Shown in pieces: positions 55,497 to 64,000 of a stretch of DNA of 64,000 bases (position 1 is the first letter of the stretch; every line of letters begins with the position of its first letter). The DNA is from Streptomyces hayashii (GTDB lineage: Bacteria > Actinomycetota > Actinomycetes > Streptomycetales > Streptomycetaceae). The notes under the pieces were generated by a model. The model had not been told where the DNA came from. It did not search any database and saw nothing but the letters and a program-made list of their open reading frames with translations. The stretch is taken from assembly GCF_024539815.1 (NCBI RefSeq), contig NZ_JAHHIU010000087.1, positions 38,900 through 102,899 on the forward strand, read 5' to 3'. The position numbers were made by a program, and so were the translations under genes.

Positions 55497-58009
55497 CACA
55501 ACTGGCCGACGGAGGTCACGCGGACGACCGCGCGCCCCTCGGCGTCGGACGCCGTGAGGTCGACCTCCGCGCTGATGCCCCAGTCGTGGTCGTCGTTCGG
55601 GTCGTCGAAGATCTGGCGGACCCGCCACAGGGCGTTCTGCGGCTCCTCCTGGATGACGAGCAGCTTCGGCCCCCGGGCGTCGGGGCCGGTGCCGAGGTCG
55701 TCGTACTCGTCCCAGTACTTGTCCATCGCCTCGCCCCACGCGTCGGCGTCCCAACCGGACTCGCCGTCCAGCTCGCCGAGTTCGTCGACATGGTCGAGGG
55801 CGGCCAGCTCGACCCTGCGGAACATCGCGTTGCGGACCAGAACCCGGAAAGCACGGGCGTTGGCGGTGACCGGCTTGACCTCGTCAGCCTTCTCCTGGGC
55901 CTCCTCGGCGGTCATCTCCTCCGGGTTGGCGAGCTGCTCCCACTCGTCCAGCAGACTGGAGTCGACCTGGCGCACCATCTCGCCGAGCCACTCGATCAGG
56001 TCCTGCAGGTCCTCGGACTTGAGGTCGTCGGGGACTGTGTGGTCGAGCGCCTTGTACGCGCCGGCCAGGTAGCGCAGCACGATGCCCTCCGTGCGGGCCA
56101 GCTCGTAGTGCGAGACCAGCTCGGTGAACGACATCGCCCGCTCGTACATGTCACGGATGACCGACTTCGGCGACAACGGATGGTCGCCGACCCACGGGTG
56201 GCTCTTGCGGTACGTGTCGTACGCATGGAAGAGCAACTCCTCCAAGGGCTTCGGGTACGACACGTCCTGCAAGCGCTCCATGCGCTCCTCGTACTCGACG
56301 CCGTCCGCCTTCATCGCGGCCACCGCCTCGCCGCGCGCCTTGTTCTGCTGCGCGGCCAGGATCTGGCGCGGGTCGTCCAGCGTGGACTCCACGATGGAGA
56401 CCATGTCGAGCGCGTAGGAGGGCGACTCCGGGTCCAGCAGTTCGAACGCGGCCAGCGCGAACGTGGACAACGGCTGGTTCAGCGCGAAGTCCTGCTGCAG
56501 GTCGACGGTGAGACGGACGATCCGGCCGCTGGCATCCGGCTCGTCGAGCTTCTCCACCACGCCGCCGTCCAGCAGCGAGCGGTAGATCGCGATCGCGCGC
56601 CGGATGTGCCGCAACTGCTGCTTGCGCGGCTCGTGGTTGTCCTCCAGCAGGTGCCGCATCGCCTCGAAGGCGTTTCCGGGCCGGGCGATCACCGACAGCA
56701 GCATCGTGTGCGTGACGCGGAAGCGCGACGTCAGCGGCTCCGGGTCGGAGTCGATGAGCTTGTCGAAGGTGTTCTCCGTCCAGCCCACGAACCCTTCGGG
56801 CGCCTTCTTGCGCACCACCTTGCGACGCTTCTTCGGGTCGTCGCCGGCCTTGCCGAGGGCCTTCTCGTTCTCGATGACGTGCTCGGGAGCCTGTGCGACC
56901 ACCAGACCGGCCGTGTCGAAGCCGGCCCGGCCCGCCCGGCCCGCGATCTGATGGAACTCACGCGCCCGCAGCGTGCGCACCCTATTGCCGTCGTACTTGG
57001 TCAGCGCCGTGAACAGCACCGTGCGGATGGGCACGTTCACGCCGACGCCGAGCGTGTCCGTACCGCAGATCACCTTCAACAGACCTGCCTGAGCGAGCTT
57101 CTCCACCAGACGCCGGTACTTCGGCAGCATGCCGGCGTGGTGGACGCCGATGCCGTGCCGCACGTAGCGCGAGAGGTTCTGGCCGAACTTCGTGGTGAAG
57201 CGGAAGTTGCCGATCAGCGCGGCGATCCGCTCCTTCTCCTCGCGCGAGCACATGTTGATGCTCATCAGCGCCTGCGCCCGCTCCACCGCCTGCGCCTGCG
57301 TGAAGTGCACGATGTACACGGGTGCCTGCCGGGTGTCCAGCAGGTCGGTCAGCGTCTCCGTCATCGGCGTGTACCGGTACTCGTAGGACAGCGGCACGGG
57401 ACGGGTCGCCGAGCGGACCACCGCCGTGGGCCGGCCGGTGCGCCGGGCGAGATCCTTCTCGAAGAAGGACACGTCCCCGAGCGTCGCCGACATGAGCACG
57501 AACTGCGCCTGCGGAAGTTCCAGGATCGGGATCTGCCACGCCCAGCCGCGGTCGCCCTCCGCGTAGAAGTGGAACTCGTCCATGACGACCTGGCCGACGT
57601 CCGCGTGCCTGCCGTCGCGCAGCGCGATCGAGGCCAGCACCTCGGCGGTGCAGCAGATCACCGGGGCGTCGGAGTTCACCGAGGCGTCGCCGGTCAGCAT
57701 GCCGACGTTCTCCGTGCCGAAGATCTTGCACAGCTCGAAGAACTTCTCGGACACCAGCGCCTTGATCGGCGCCGTGTAGAAGGTGACCTCGTCCCGGGCG
57801 AGGGCCGCGAAGTGCGCGGCGGCAGCGATCATGCTCTTCCCGGACCCGGTGGGCGTCGACACGATCACGTTCGCCCCGGAGACCACCTCGATCAGCGCCT
57901 CCTCCTGGTGGGGGTAGAGCGTCAGACCGCGCTCCTGCGCCCAGGACTCGAAGGCTTCGTACAGGGCGTCGGGATCTGCGGTCGGCGGCAGCTGATCGAT
58001 GAGGGTCAC
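55496..58009 (-). CDS. Ski2-like DEAD/DEAH-box RNA helicase
   Basis: An 837-residue superfamily 2 helicase: YPHQEEALIEVVSGANVIVSTPTGSGKSMIAAAAH (Walker A), GDASVNSDAPVICCTAEVLASIAL, VVMDEFHFYAEGDRGWAWQ (motif II as DEFH), LMSATLGDVSFF, VHHAGMLPKYRRLVEKLAQAGLLKVICGTDTLGVGVNVPIRTVLF and QIAGRAGRAGFD (motif VI). The C-terminal part (from ~560) is a long helical accessory domain. It probably unwinds structured RNA. The start is GTG at 58009 (VTLIDQLPP); the frame is open upstream but without homology. It is divergent from the membrane hydrolase gene. Confidence 0.93.
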   Translation of the reverse strand: MTLIDQLPPTADPDALYEAFESWAQERGLTLYPHQEEALIEVVSGANVIVSTPTGSGKSMIAAAAHFAALARDEVTFYTAPIKALVSEKFFELCKIFGTENVGMLTGDASVNSDAPVICCTAEVLASIALRDGRHADVGQVVMDEFHFYAEGDRGWAWQIPILELPQAQFVLMSATLGDVSFFEKDLARRTGRPTAVVRSATRPVPLSYEYRYTPMTETLTDLLDTRQAPVYIVHFTQAQAVERAQALMSINMCSREEKERIAALIGNFRFTTKFGQNLSRYVRHGIGVHHAGMLPKYRRLVEKLAQAGLLKVICGTDTLGVGVNVPIRTVLFTALTKYDGNRVRTLRAREFHQIAGRAGRAGFDTAGLVVAQAPEHVIENEKALGKAGDDPKKRRKVVRKKAPEGFVGWTENTFDKLIDSDPEPLTSRFRVTHTMLLSVIARPGNAFEAMRHLLEDNHEPRKQQLRHIRRAIAIYRSLLDGGVVEKLDEPDASGRIVRLTVDLQQDFALNQPLSTFALAAFELLDPESPSYALDMVSIVESTLDDPRQILAAQQNKARGEAVAAMKADGVEYEERMERLQDVSYPKPLEELLFHAYDTYRKSHPWVGDHPLSPKSVIRDMYERAMSFTELVSHYELARTEGIVLRYLAGAYKALDHTVPDDLKSEDLQDLIEWLGEMVRQVDSSLLDEWEQLANPEEMTAEEAQEKADEVKPVTANARAFRVLVRNAMFRRVELAALDHVDELGELDGESGWDADAWGEAMDKYWDEYDDLGTGPDARGPKLLVIQEEPQNALWRVRQIFDDPNDDHDWGISAEVDLTASDAEGRAVVRVTSVGQL

Positions 58010-58154
58010 GACCCCATCTTGCCTGCCGTCACCCCTGAGGGGGGAATCGGCTGCCGACCCGAAGATCACGGCGGCTACGCTGTGTCGCCGACGGAGCGTC
58101 ATCGCACCCGGTCAACTGGACAGCGGCACACGAGGAATAGGGCGGGCAACGGCC

Positions 58155-58949
58155 ATGATGGGACCAGCACACTCACTGTCGGGGGCCGCCGCCTGGCTCG
58201 GCGTCGGTGCGGCCGCCGCCGCTGCCGGGCACACGATGCCCTGGCCGGTCCTGCTCGCCGGCGCGCTGATCTGCGCCGGCGCCGCGCTGGCCCCCGATCT
58301 CGACCACAAGGCCGCCACGATCTCCCGGGCCTTCGGCCCCCTCTCCCGATGGCTGTGCGAGATCGTCGACAAGCTCTCCTACGCCGCCTACAAGGCCACG
58401 AGGAAGCAGGGCGACCCGCGCCGCTCCGGCGGGCACCGCACGCTCACGCACACCTGGCTGTGGGCGGTCATGATCGGCGCGGGATCCTCGGCGCTGGCGG
58501 TCACCGGCGGCCGATGGGCGGTGCTGGCGCTCCTGTTCGTGCACATGGTGCTCGCGATCGAGGGCCTGCTGTGGCGGGCGGCCCGGGGCTCCAGCAGCGA
58601 CGTGCTGGTGTGGCTGCTCGCCGCGACCAGCGCGTGGATCCTCGCCGGCATCCTCGACAAGCCCGGCAACGGCTCGGACTGGCTGTTCACGCAGCCCGGT
58701 CAGGGCTACCTGTGGCTGGGCCTGCCCATCGTGCTGGGCGCTCTGGTGCACGACATCGGCGACGCCCTGACCGTCTCCGGCTGCCCGGTCCTGTGGCCCA
58801 TCCCGATCGGGCGCAAGCGCTGGTACCCGATCGGTCCGCCCAAGGTGATGCGGTTCCGGGCGGGCAGCTGGGTCGAGCTGAAGGTCCTCATGCCCGTGTT
58901 CATGCTGCTCGGGGGAGTGGGCGGGGCAGCCGCCCTCAACTACATCTGA
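58155..58949 (+). CDS. Membrane-bound metal-dependent hydrolase (YdjM-like)
   Basis: A 264-residue integral membrane protein. ALAPDLDHKAATISRAFGPLSRWL and GGHRTLTHTWLWAV hold the conserved Asp, His and HRTxTH residues of the YdjM/DUF457 family of putative metal-dependent phospholipid hydrolases. ALVHDIGDALTVSGCPVLWPIPI is the third conserved segment. About six transmembrane segments. Start ATG at 58155 (or the next codon, also ATG). It converges on rpmE2, ending 8 bp from it. Confidence 0.88.
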   Translation: MMGPAHSLSGAAAWLGVGAAAAAAGHTMPWPVLLAGALICAGAALAPDLDHKAATISRAFGPLSRWLCEIVDKLSYAAYKATRKQGDPRRSGGHRTLTHTWLWAVMIGAGSSALAVTGGRWAVLALLFVHMVLAIEGLLWRAARGSSSDVLVWLLAATSAWILAGILDKPGNGSDWLFTQPGQGYLWLGLPIVLGALVHDIGDALTVSGCPVLWPIPIGRKRWYPIGPPKVMRFRAGSWVELKVLMPVFMLLGGVGGAAALNYI

Positions 58950-58957
58950 CGGTCGGC

Positions 58958-59215
58958 TCAGGTCATCGCGCCGCCGTCGCCGTAGCGTCGCTCGAAGCGG
59001 GCGACGCGGCCCTCGGTGTCCACCGTGCGTGCCTTGCCCGTGTAGAAGGGGTGGCTCTCCGAGGAGATCTCCACGTCCACGACCGGGTAGGTCTCGCCGT
59101 CGTCCCACTCGATGGTCTGGTCGCTGGCCGCCGTGGACCGGGTCAGGAAGGCGAAACCGGCGGCGCGGTCACGGAAGACGACCTCGTGGTAGTCGGGCTG
59201 CTTGTCCTGCTGCAT
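58958..59215 (-). CDS. rpmE2: Ribosomal protein L31 type B
   Basis: An 85-residue L31 of the zinc-free type: [71 protein letters not shown]. The four Cys of zinc-binding L31 are absent; [12 protein letters not shown] is the diagnostic end. In Streptomyces this form replaces zinc-containing L31 when zinc is short and is normally under Zur control. I saw no Zur-box palindrome upstream, and the gene follows the DUF5709 gene by 18 bp, so it may be transcribed with it. Confidence 0.95.
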   Translation of the reverse strand: MQQDKQPDYHEVVFRDRAAGFAFLTRSTAASDQTIEWDDGETYPVVDVEISSESHPFYTGKARTVDTEGRVARFERRYGDGGAMT

Positions 59216-59233
59216 GAATGCTCCTCGGGCGGT

Positions 59234-59704
59234 TCAACCGGACAGGGCGTCCTCGTCGACGATGTGCATCGCGGCCTCCTCCGCGGAGGCGGCCGCGCCG
59301 TCGATGCCGACGTCCGTGGCGATCAGCGCGCTCTCCTCGTCCTCGTGGACTCCCTCGTCGGGCGCCACGAGCCGTCCGGAGCGCATGGCGCCGACCTCTT
59401 CGTCGAGGAGTTCCCCGTCCGTGCCGTCGCAGTCACCGAGACCGTCGCCGTCGGGCGCCTCGGGGTCCGGCAGCTCCTCGGCGAGGCGCTGGTCCAGGCT
59501 CTCTCCCTGGCGGCGCTCCGCGGCGGTCACACCCGTGTGCTCCACGGCCCAGGGGCGGTCCGGCGGGGACCAGCCACGGTCGAGAGGGTCCTCTACGCCG
59601 TCGTTCTCCAGCGTGTCCTCGCCGTCGAGCAGCCCCGCGTCGTCCTGGATGTCGGAGGCGTCGGGCTGGTAGACGTCGTCTCCCCATCCGTCGGCGCTGT
59701 TCAC
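59234..59704 (-). CDS. DUF5709 family acidic protein
   Basis: A 156-residue acidic protein of the actinobacterial DUF5709 type: DDVYQPDASDIQDDAGLLDGEDTLENDGVEDPLDRGWSPPDRPWAVEHTGVTAAERRQGESLDQRLAEE...AMRSGRLVAPDEG...ALIATDVGIDGAAASAEEAAMHIVDE. Mostly disordered; function unknown. The start is GTG at 59704 with GGAGG 6 bases upstream. Probably in one unit with rpmE2. Confidence 0.88.
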   Translation of the reverse strand: MNSADGWGDDVYQPDASDIQDDAGLLDGEDTLENDGVEDPLDRGWSPPDRPWAVEHTGVTAAERRQGESLDQRLAEELPDPEAPDGDGLGDCDGTDGELLDEEVGAMRSGRLVAPDEGVHEDEESALIATDVGIDGAAASAEEAAMHIVDEDALSG

Positions 59705-60172
59705 GGCTACCTCCAGGGGGTGACGGGCCGGGTCTCATCGCCGCTGGCGGTCGGGTGCCGCCGCACGGGGTGCCGGCCGGGCGCGGCGTGTGCCGGATGG
59801 ATTCCGACGGTCTCCCGCGCGGGTGCCGTTATCCAGCGTTCCACCCTGTTCAGGTACCGCGCAACGCCAGAGGTCGCGCGAGGGCGGGACCCGGTCGCCC
59901 CGCAACGGGCGCCGGCACCGCTCCTCGGCGCCCTGAGCGCCCATCGCCTCGACCCTTGGCCGGGGCCGAGGCCTTCTCCCGGGCAGCCCGCGGCCACCGG
60001 TGCCGGTTCCCGGACCGGCGTCCGTGCGCGTTCGCGGACCGGCGTCCGTGCGCGTTCCCGGAACGGCGTCCGTGCCCGTTCGCGGACCGGGCCCGGGATT
60101 CGCATCCGTCCCCCTCGTGTTCGTGTCGTCAGCCTCGGCGTCCGACGTCGGCCGGGCCCGTCGCCGTGCTGT
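59705..60172. other. Intergenic region with a 24-bp tandem repeat
   Basis: About 470 bp between the DUF5709 start and the ABC exporter stop. Three 24-bp units of type GTTCGCGGACCGGCGTCCGT (6006-coordinates: 60006-60029, 60030-60053, 60054-60077) and a partial fourth are the only clear structure. No frame has a credible product. The promoter for DUF5709/rpmE2 should lie near 59720-59850; ATCCAGCGTTCCACCCTGTTCAG-like DNA near 59832 is the least GC-rich part. Confidence 0.5.
60006..60090. repeat. 24-bp tandem repeat, about 3.5 copies
   Basis: Units start at 60006, 60030, 60054 and 60078. They differ by alternating GTTCCCGG/GTTCGCGG at the start and a few other bases. They read in frame as a repeating RERARTPV peptide on the minus strand, but I see no gene there. 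Confidence 0.85.
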
Positions 60173-61990
60173 TCACCCGTGCCACGACCGCCAGAGCGCC
60201 GCGTAGGCTCCGTCCGCCGCCACCAACTCGGTGTGACTGCCCAGCTCGCTGATGCGGCCGTTCTCGACGACCGCGATCACGTCGGCGTCATGAGCGGTGT
60301 GCAGCCGGTGGGCGATGGCGACCACCGTACGGCCGTCCAGGACACGGGCCAGGGACCGCTCCAGATGGCGTGCGGCACGAGGGTCGAGCAGCGAGGTCGC
60401 CTCGTCCAGGACCAGCGTGTGCGGGTCGGCCAGCACCAGACGGGCCAGCGCGATCTGCTGGGCCTGGGCCGGGGTCAGCAGGACGCCACCGGAGCCGACC
60501 TCGGTGTCCAGGCCGTCGGCCAGGGCCCTTGCCCAGCCGTCGGCGTCGACCGCGCCCATGGCGGACCACAGCTCGGCGTCCTCCGCCGCAGTCGAGCTCT
60601 CCTCGCCCGGGTGGAGCCGGGAGTGGGGGAGGGCGAGGCGGAGGTTGTCGCGCAGGGAACCCACGAAGACGTGATGCTCCTGGTTGACCAGGGCCACATG
60701 GGAGCGGACCCGCTCGGCGGTCATCCGCGACAGCTCCGCGCCGCCGAGGGTGATCCGGCCGTCGCGGGGCGCGTAGATCCCGGCGAGCAACCGCCCCAGG
60801 GTGGACTTGCCCGCACCGGAAGGGCCGACCAGGGCGAGTCGGGTGCCCGGGGAGACCTCCAGAGAGACCTTGCGCAGCACGTCGACGCCCTCGCGGTAGC
60901 CGAAGTGGACCCGGTCGGCGAGCACGTCGCGTCCGTCCGGAGAAAGCGCGCGGTCCCCTCCGTCCGGTTCGATGTCCCGCACACCGACCAGCCGGGCCAG
61001 CGACACCTGGGCGACCTGCAACTCGTCGTACCAGCGCAGCACGAGGTTCACGGGGTCGACGAGCATCTGCGCGAGCAGCGCCCCTGTCGTCAGCTGCCCG
61101 ATGCCGATCCAGCCCTGCAGCACGAACGCGCCGCCGAGCATGAGGACCGAGCCGAGCACCGTGACATGCACGAGGTTGATCACAGGGAAGAGCACGGACC
61201 GCAGCCAGAGGGTGTAGCGCTCCCAGGCCGTCCACTGCTGGATGCGCTCCTCGGAGAGCGCGATGCGGCGGTCGCCCAGGCGGTGCGCCTCCACGGTGCG
61301 GCCGGCGTCCACGGTCTCGGCGAGCGCGGCCGCCACAGCCGCGTAGCCGGCCGCCTCGGAGCGGTAGCCGGCCGGCGCCCGCTTGAAGTACCAACGGCAT
61401 CCGACGACCAGCAGCGGCACCGCGACCAGCACGGCCGGCGCGAGCGGCGGAGCCGTGACGATCAGTCCGCCGAGCAGCAGCAGGGCCCACATCACGCCGA
61501 TGGTCAGCTGCGGCACGGCCTCGCGCATGGCGTTGGCCAGCCGGTCGACGTCCGTGGTGATGCGGGAGAGCAGATCGCCCGTGCCGGCCCGCTCCAGCAC
61601 GCCGGGCGGCAGGCGAACCGAGCGGACGAGGAAGTCCTCGCGCAGGTCGGCGAGCATCCGCTCGCCGAGCATCGCACCGCGCAGCCTCACCTGCCGCACG
61701 AAGGCGGCCTGGACGACCAGGGCGAGCACGAACAGCGTGGAGACGAGCCCCAGATGGAGTTCGCGAGCTCCGTCCGACAACCGTTCCACGAGGTCGCCCA
61801 GCAACCAGGGGCCCACCATCGACGCGACCGTGGCGGCCGTGTTGACGAGGAGGAGCAGTACGAAGGCGCGGCGGTGCCGGCGCAGAAGTTCGGCCACGTA
61901 GGCGCGCACGGTCGCGGGGGCGCCGACGGGCAGCGTGTTCGCCGTCCTCGGTGCCGCCGGGTCGTACGCGGGTGGCGCTACGCCGATCAT
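60173..61990 (-). CDS. Heterodimeric ABC exporter, subunit with degenerate signature
   Basis: A 605-residue half-transporter: six transmembrane helices to ~310, then the ATPase. Walker A GPSGAGKST (~389) and Walker B LVLDEATSLLD with its catalytic Glu are intact, as is the H-loop AIAHRLHT. The signature, normally LSGGQ, is LTPAQAQQ (~501). It therefore binds ATP at its own Walker site but contributes a degenerate signature to the opposite site. Its partner is the next upstream gene, whose stop overlaps this start as ATGA. Substrate unknown; exporters of this organisation move drugs or lipids. Confidence 0.95.
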   Translation of the reverse strand: MIGVAPPAYDPAAPRTANTLPVGAPATVRAYVAELLRRHRRAFVLLLLVNTAATVASMVGPWLLGDLVERLSDGARELHLGLVSTLFVLALVVQAAFVRQVRLRGAMLGERMLADLREDFLVRSVRLPPGVLERAGTGDLLSRITTDVDRLANAMREAVPQLTIGVMWALLLLGGLIVTAPPLAPAVLVAVPLLVVGCRWYFKRAPAGYRSEAAGYAAVAAALAETVDAGRTVEAHRLGDRRIALSEERIQQWTAWERYTLWLRSVLFPVINLVHVTVLGSVLMLGGAFVLQGWIGIGQLTTGALLAQMLVDPVNLVLRWYDELQVAQVSLARLVGVRDIEPDGGDRALSPDGRDVLADRVHFGYREGVDVLRKVSLEVSPGTRLALVGPSGAGKSTLGRLLAGIYAPRDGRITLGGAELSRMTAERVRSHVALVNQEHHVFVGSLRDNLRLALPHSRLHPGEESSTAAEDAELWSAMGAVDADGWARALADGLDTEVGSGGVLLTPAQAQQIALARLVLADPHTLVLDEATSLLDPRAARHLERSLARVLDGRTVVAIAHRLHTAHDADVIAVVENGRISELGSHTELVAADGAYAALWRSWHG

Positions 61991-63960
61991 GCCCTCTCCT
62001 CGATCTCTTCTCGGATCTCTTCGCGGGTCGCTTCTCGGGTCGCTTCTCGGGTCTCTTCTCGGACTTCTTCGGTGATCTCTTCGCGCTCGCTCCGTGCGAA
62101 GTCGTGCTCGGCGGGTGCCATGTCGTCCTCGACGTGTTCGAGTTCGTTCTTCTCCAGGTCCTTCAGCACACCGCTCAGAGAGCTCAGAGAGTTCCTCTCG
62201 TCCTGGAGGGCCGTGCCCAGGGCGCTTTCTTCCTCGGTCTCCCTGGTCACCACGGCCCGGTACCGGGGTTCACGGTGCAGCAGTTCGCGGTGGACGCCGG
62301 CCGCGACGGCCGTGCCCTCGTGTACGAGCACGACCCGGTCGGCCCGGTCGAGCAGCAGGGGGGACGAAGTGAACACGACCGTCGTGCGCCCCTCCCTCAA
62401 CTCGCGCAGTCCCTCGGCGATCCGGGCCTCGGTGTGCGAGTCGACGGCCGAGGTCGGCTCGTCCAGGACGAGGACGTCGGGGTCGGTGTACAGGGAGCGG
62501 GCGAGCGCGAGCCGTTGGCGCTGGCCGCCTGAGAGGGACCTGCCGCGCTCGGTGATGCGGGCGTCCATCGGGTCGACGGCGTCCAACGACCCCTGCACGA
62601 GCGCTTCGAGGACATCGCCGCACTGGGCGGCGGCCAGCGCGGCGCCCGCCTCGACCTCCCCCGAGGCGGGCACGTCCAGAAGGTCGCGCAGAGCGCCGGA
62701 CAGCAGTACGGGGTCCTTGTCCTGGACGAGGACGGCCGTGCGTGCGCAGTCCAGCGGGAGTTCGTCCAGGGGGACGCCGCCGAGCAGGACCGAGGGTCCG
62801 TCCTCCGCGGGGTGGCCGCCCAGCCGTTCGGCCAGTCGCCCGGCCGCGTCGGGGTCGCCGCACACCACCGCGGTGAGCCGGGCGGCCTGGGCGAGCAGGC
62901 CGGTGGCCGGGTCGTACAGGTCGCCCGAGGGCGCCTCGGCCGCGCGTGACCCGCCGATGTCGGTGGCCCGTTCCAGGGACAGCACGCCTGCGGCACGTTT
63001 GGCCGACGGGCGCGAGAAGGAGTAGGCCATCGCGATCTCCTCGAAGTGCCTGAGGGGATAGGTCAGGACCATCACGGAGCTGTAGACCGTGACCAGTTCG
63101 CCCACCGTGATGCGTCCTTCGTGGGCCAGCCGGACGCCGTAGACGACCACCGCGATCAGCAGCAGGCCCGGCAGCAACACCTGGATCGCGCTGATCAGGG
63201 ACCACATGCGGGCGCTGCGCACCGCCGCGTGCCGCACTTCCTGCGAGGCGCTGCGGTAGCGGTCGAGGAAGAGTTCCTCGCCGCCGATCCCGCGCAGCAC
63301 CCGAAGGCCCGCCACGGTGTCCGAGGCGAGTTCGGTGGCACGTCCGGCCTTTTCGCGCTGGAAGTCGGCCCGGCGGGTGGCCCGCGGCAGCAGAGGCAGC
63401 ACCGCGAGCGCGAGGACGGGCAGACCCACGGCGACCACGACGCCGAGCGCGGGCTGGTACACGACGAGGCCCACGCAGACGAGGAGGACCGTCACGGCCG
63501 CGGCGGTGAAACGGGACACCGCCTCGACGAACCAGCCGATCTTCTCGACGTCGCCGGTGGAGACCGCCACGACCTCGCCGGCCGCGACCCGCCGGTTCAG
63601 CGCGGAGCCGAGCTGCGAGGCCTGACGGGCGAGCAGTTGCTGCACCCGTGCGGCGGCGGTGATCCAGTTGGTGACCGCGGCCCGGTGCAGGAAGGTGTCC
63701 CCGAGGGCGGTGGCGGCGCCGCACAGGGCCAGCAGGCCGCCGGTGAGGGCGAGTCGGGCGCCGGAGCCGTCCACGACGGCCTCGATCGCGAAGCCCACGC
63801 AGAACGGCAGTGCCGACACGGCGACGAAGTGCAGCAACCCCCAAGCCAGGGCGGTGAGTTGACCGCCCAACTGATTGCGGCCCAGCCACCACAGGAAGCG
63901 GGGGCCCGAGCGTGCGTCCGGCACACCCGGGTCGGGATACGGAAGATCTTGGATCTGCAT
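61987..63960 (-). CDS. Heterodimeric ABC exporter, subunit with degenerate Walker A
   Basis: A 657-residue half-transporter. The membrane domain (~1-320) is followed by an ATPase where the Walker A loop reads VVCGDPDAAGRLA (~370), without the Lys and Gly-Lys-Thr/Ser. The signature LSGGQRQRLALARSLY (~476) and Walker B VLVLDEPTSAVD are intact, while the H-loop His is Ser (VFTSSPLLLD). It cannot bind ATP normally itself but offers a good signature to its partner. The C-terminal ~75 residues are a highly charged Glu/Arg tail of four-residue repeats. The gene starts 40 bp from the window edge with ATG at 63960; further upstream genes are not visible. Confidence 0.94.
   Translation of the reverse strand: MQIQDLPYPDPGVPDARSGPRFLWWLGRNQLGGQLTALAWGLLHFVAVSALPFCVGFAIEAVVDGSGARLALTGGLLALCGAATALGDTFLHRAAVTNWITAAARVQQLLARQASQLGSALNRRVAAGEVVAVSTGDVEKIGWFVEAVSRFTAAAVTVLLVCVGLVVYQPALGVVVAVGLPVLALAVLPLLPRATRRADFQREKAGRATELASDTVAGLRVLRGIGGEELFLDRYRSASQEVRHAAVRSARMWSLISAIQVLLPGLLLIAVVVYGVRLAHEGRITVGELVTVYSSVMVLTYPLRHFEEIAMAYSFSRPSAKRAAGVLSLERATDIGGSRAAEAPSGDLYDPATGLLAQAARLTAVVCGDPDAAGRLAERLGGHPAEDGPSVLLGGVPLDELPLDCARTAVLVQDKDPVLLSGALRDLLDVPASGEVEAGAALAAAQCGDVLEALVQGSLDAVDPMDARITERGRSLSGGQRQRLALARSLYTDPDVLVLDEPTSAVDSHTEARIAEGLRELREGRTTVVFTSSPLLLDRADRVVLVHEGTAVAAGVHRELLHREPRYRAVVTRETEEESALGTALQDERNSLSSLSGVLKDLEKNELEHVEDDMAPAEHDFARSEREEITEEVREETREATREATREEIREEIEERA
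62004..62087 (-). repeat. Seven 12-bp repeats encoding the exporter's C-terminal tail
   Basis: Units of 12 bp beginning at 62004 (TCTCTTCTCGGA, TCTCTTCGCGGG, TCGCTTCTCGGG twice, and variants) run to 62087. They encode a tail of EIRE, ATRE, ETRE, EVRE and EITE-like tetrads, likely a helix or coiled coil of alternating charge. The period keeps the frame, so the tail can lengthen or shorten. Confidence 0.85.
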
Positions 63961-64000
63961 GACGTCCCAGAGGCTCGAATCAGGGGAGGGGGGAGGCGGG

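Noticed and set aside
54632..63025. A plus-strand open frame of nearly 2,800 codons
   Set aside because: It runs antisense through the thioesterase, helicase, L31, DUF5709 and ABC exporter genes, all of which have clear motifs. In such GC-rich DNA stop codons are rare on the opposite strand, and the frame has no domain.

Overview
The window is chromosomal DNA of a Streptomyces or close relative. The evidence is very high GC with strong third-position GC bias, GTG and TTG starts, ATGA stop/start overlaps, and gene families typical of the genus: a conservon (cvnABCD), DUF5709, a type B L31 paralogue, PaaX-, ROK- and HxlR-type regulators and an LPxxLP-tailed membrane protein. I saw no rRNA, tRNA, CRISPR array, complete insertion sequence or prophage.

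Layout. 1-8054: the N-terminal half of a ribonuclease J (minus), an ABC exporter, a lipoprotein with WAVG repeats, a PaaX-like regulator and two universal stress proteins. 8226-11351: a lone NRPS module (C-like, A, T). 11352-14433: a decaying stretch. It holds remnants of a serine hydrolase/CocE-hydrolase junction whose intact copy lies at 28.0-28.2 kb, other unassigned remnants, a live thioesterase/HxlR pair, and an acyl-CoA dehydrogenase broken by frameshifts, a nonsense codon and a deletion. 14430-18584: an acyl-CoA synthetase with a divergent GAF-LuxR regulator, then an NmrA-family protein behind two TetR-type palindromes. 18865-29849: a LacI regulator, a 16-bp operator-like palindrome, a peptide-type ABC importer (binding protein, permease, fused permease-ATPase, ATPase) and three unrelated serine hydrolases. 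This looks like an uptake-and-hydrolysis system for an unknown ester or amide.

30077-37476: aldehyde dehydrogenase with a GAF regulator, then the xylose genes (ROK regulator, xylB, divergent xylA). 37740-42822: a membrane protein and a SWIM-protein/SNF2-helicase pair. 43077-47059: small and hypothetical genes, an MpaB-type protein and a methyltransferase. 47212-54353: an MHYT membrane protein and a conservon with an extra roadblock paralogue and a dead PPOX-family gene inside it. 54482-63960: tesB-type thioesterase, Ski2-type helicase, membrane metal-dependent hydrolase, rpmE2, DUF5709 and a heterodimeric ABC exporter whose two ATP sites are asymmetric.

The strongest candidates for new biology are the LacI/ABC/three-hydrolase locus, the conservon variant, the duplicated hydrolase junction and the orphan TetR operators. 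Several short tandem repeats lie in intergenic DNA and in two protein tails or heads; these could vary between strains. All functions are read from sequence motifs and family knowledge; no database search was run.
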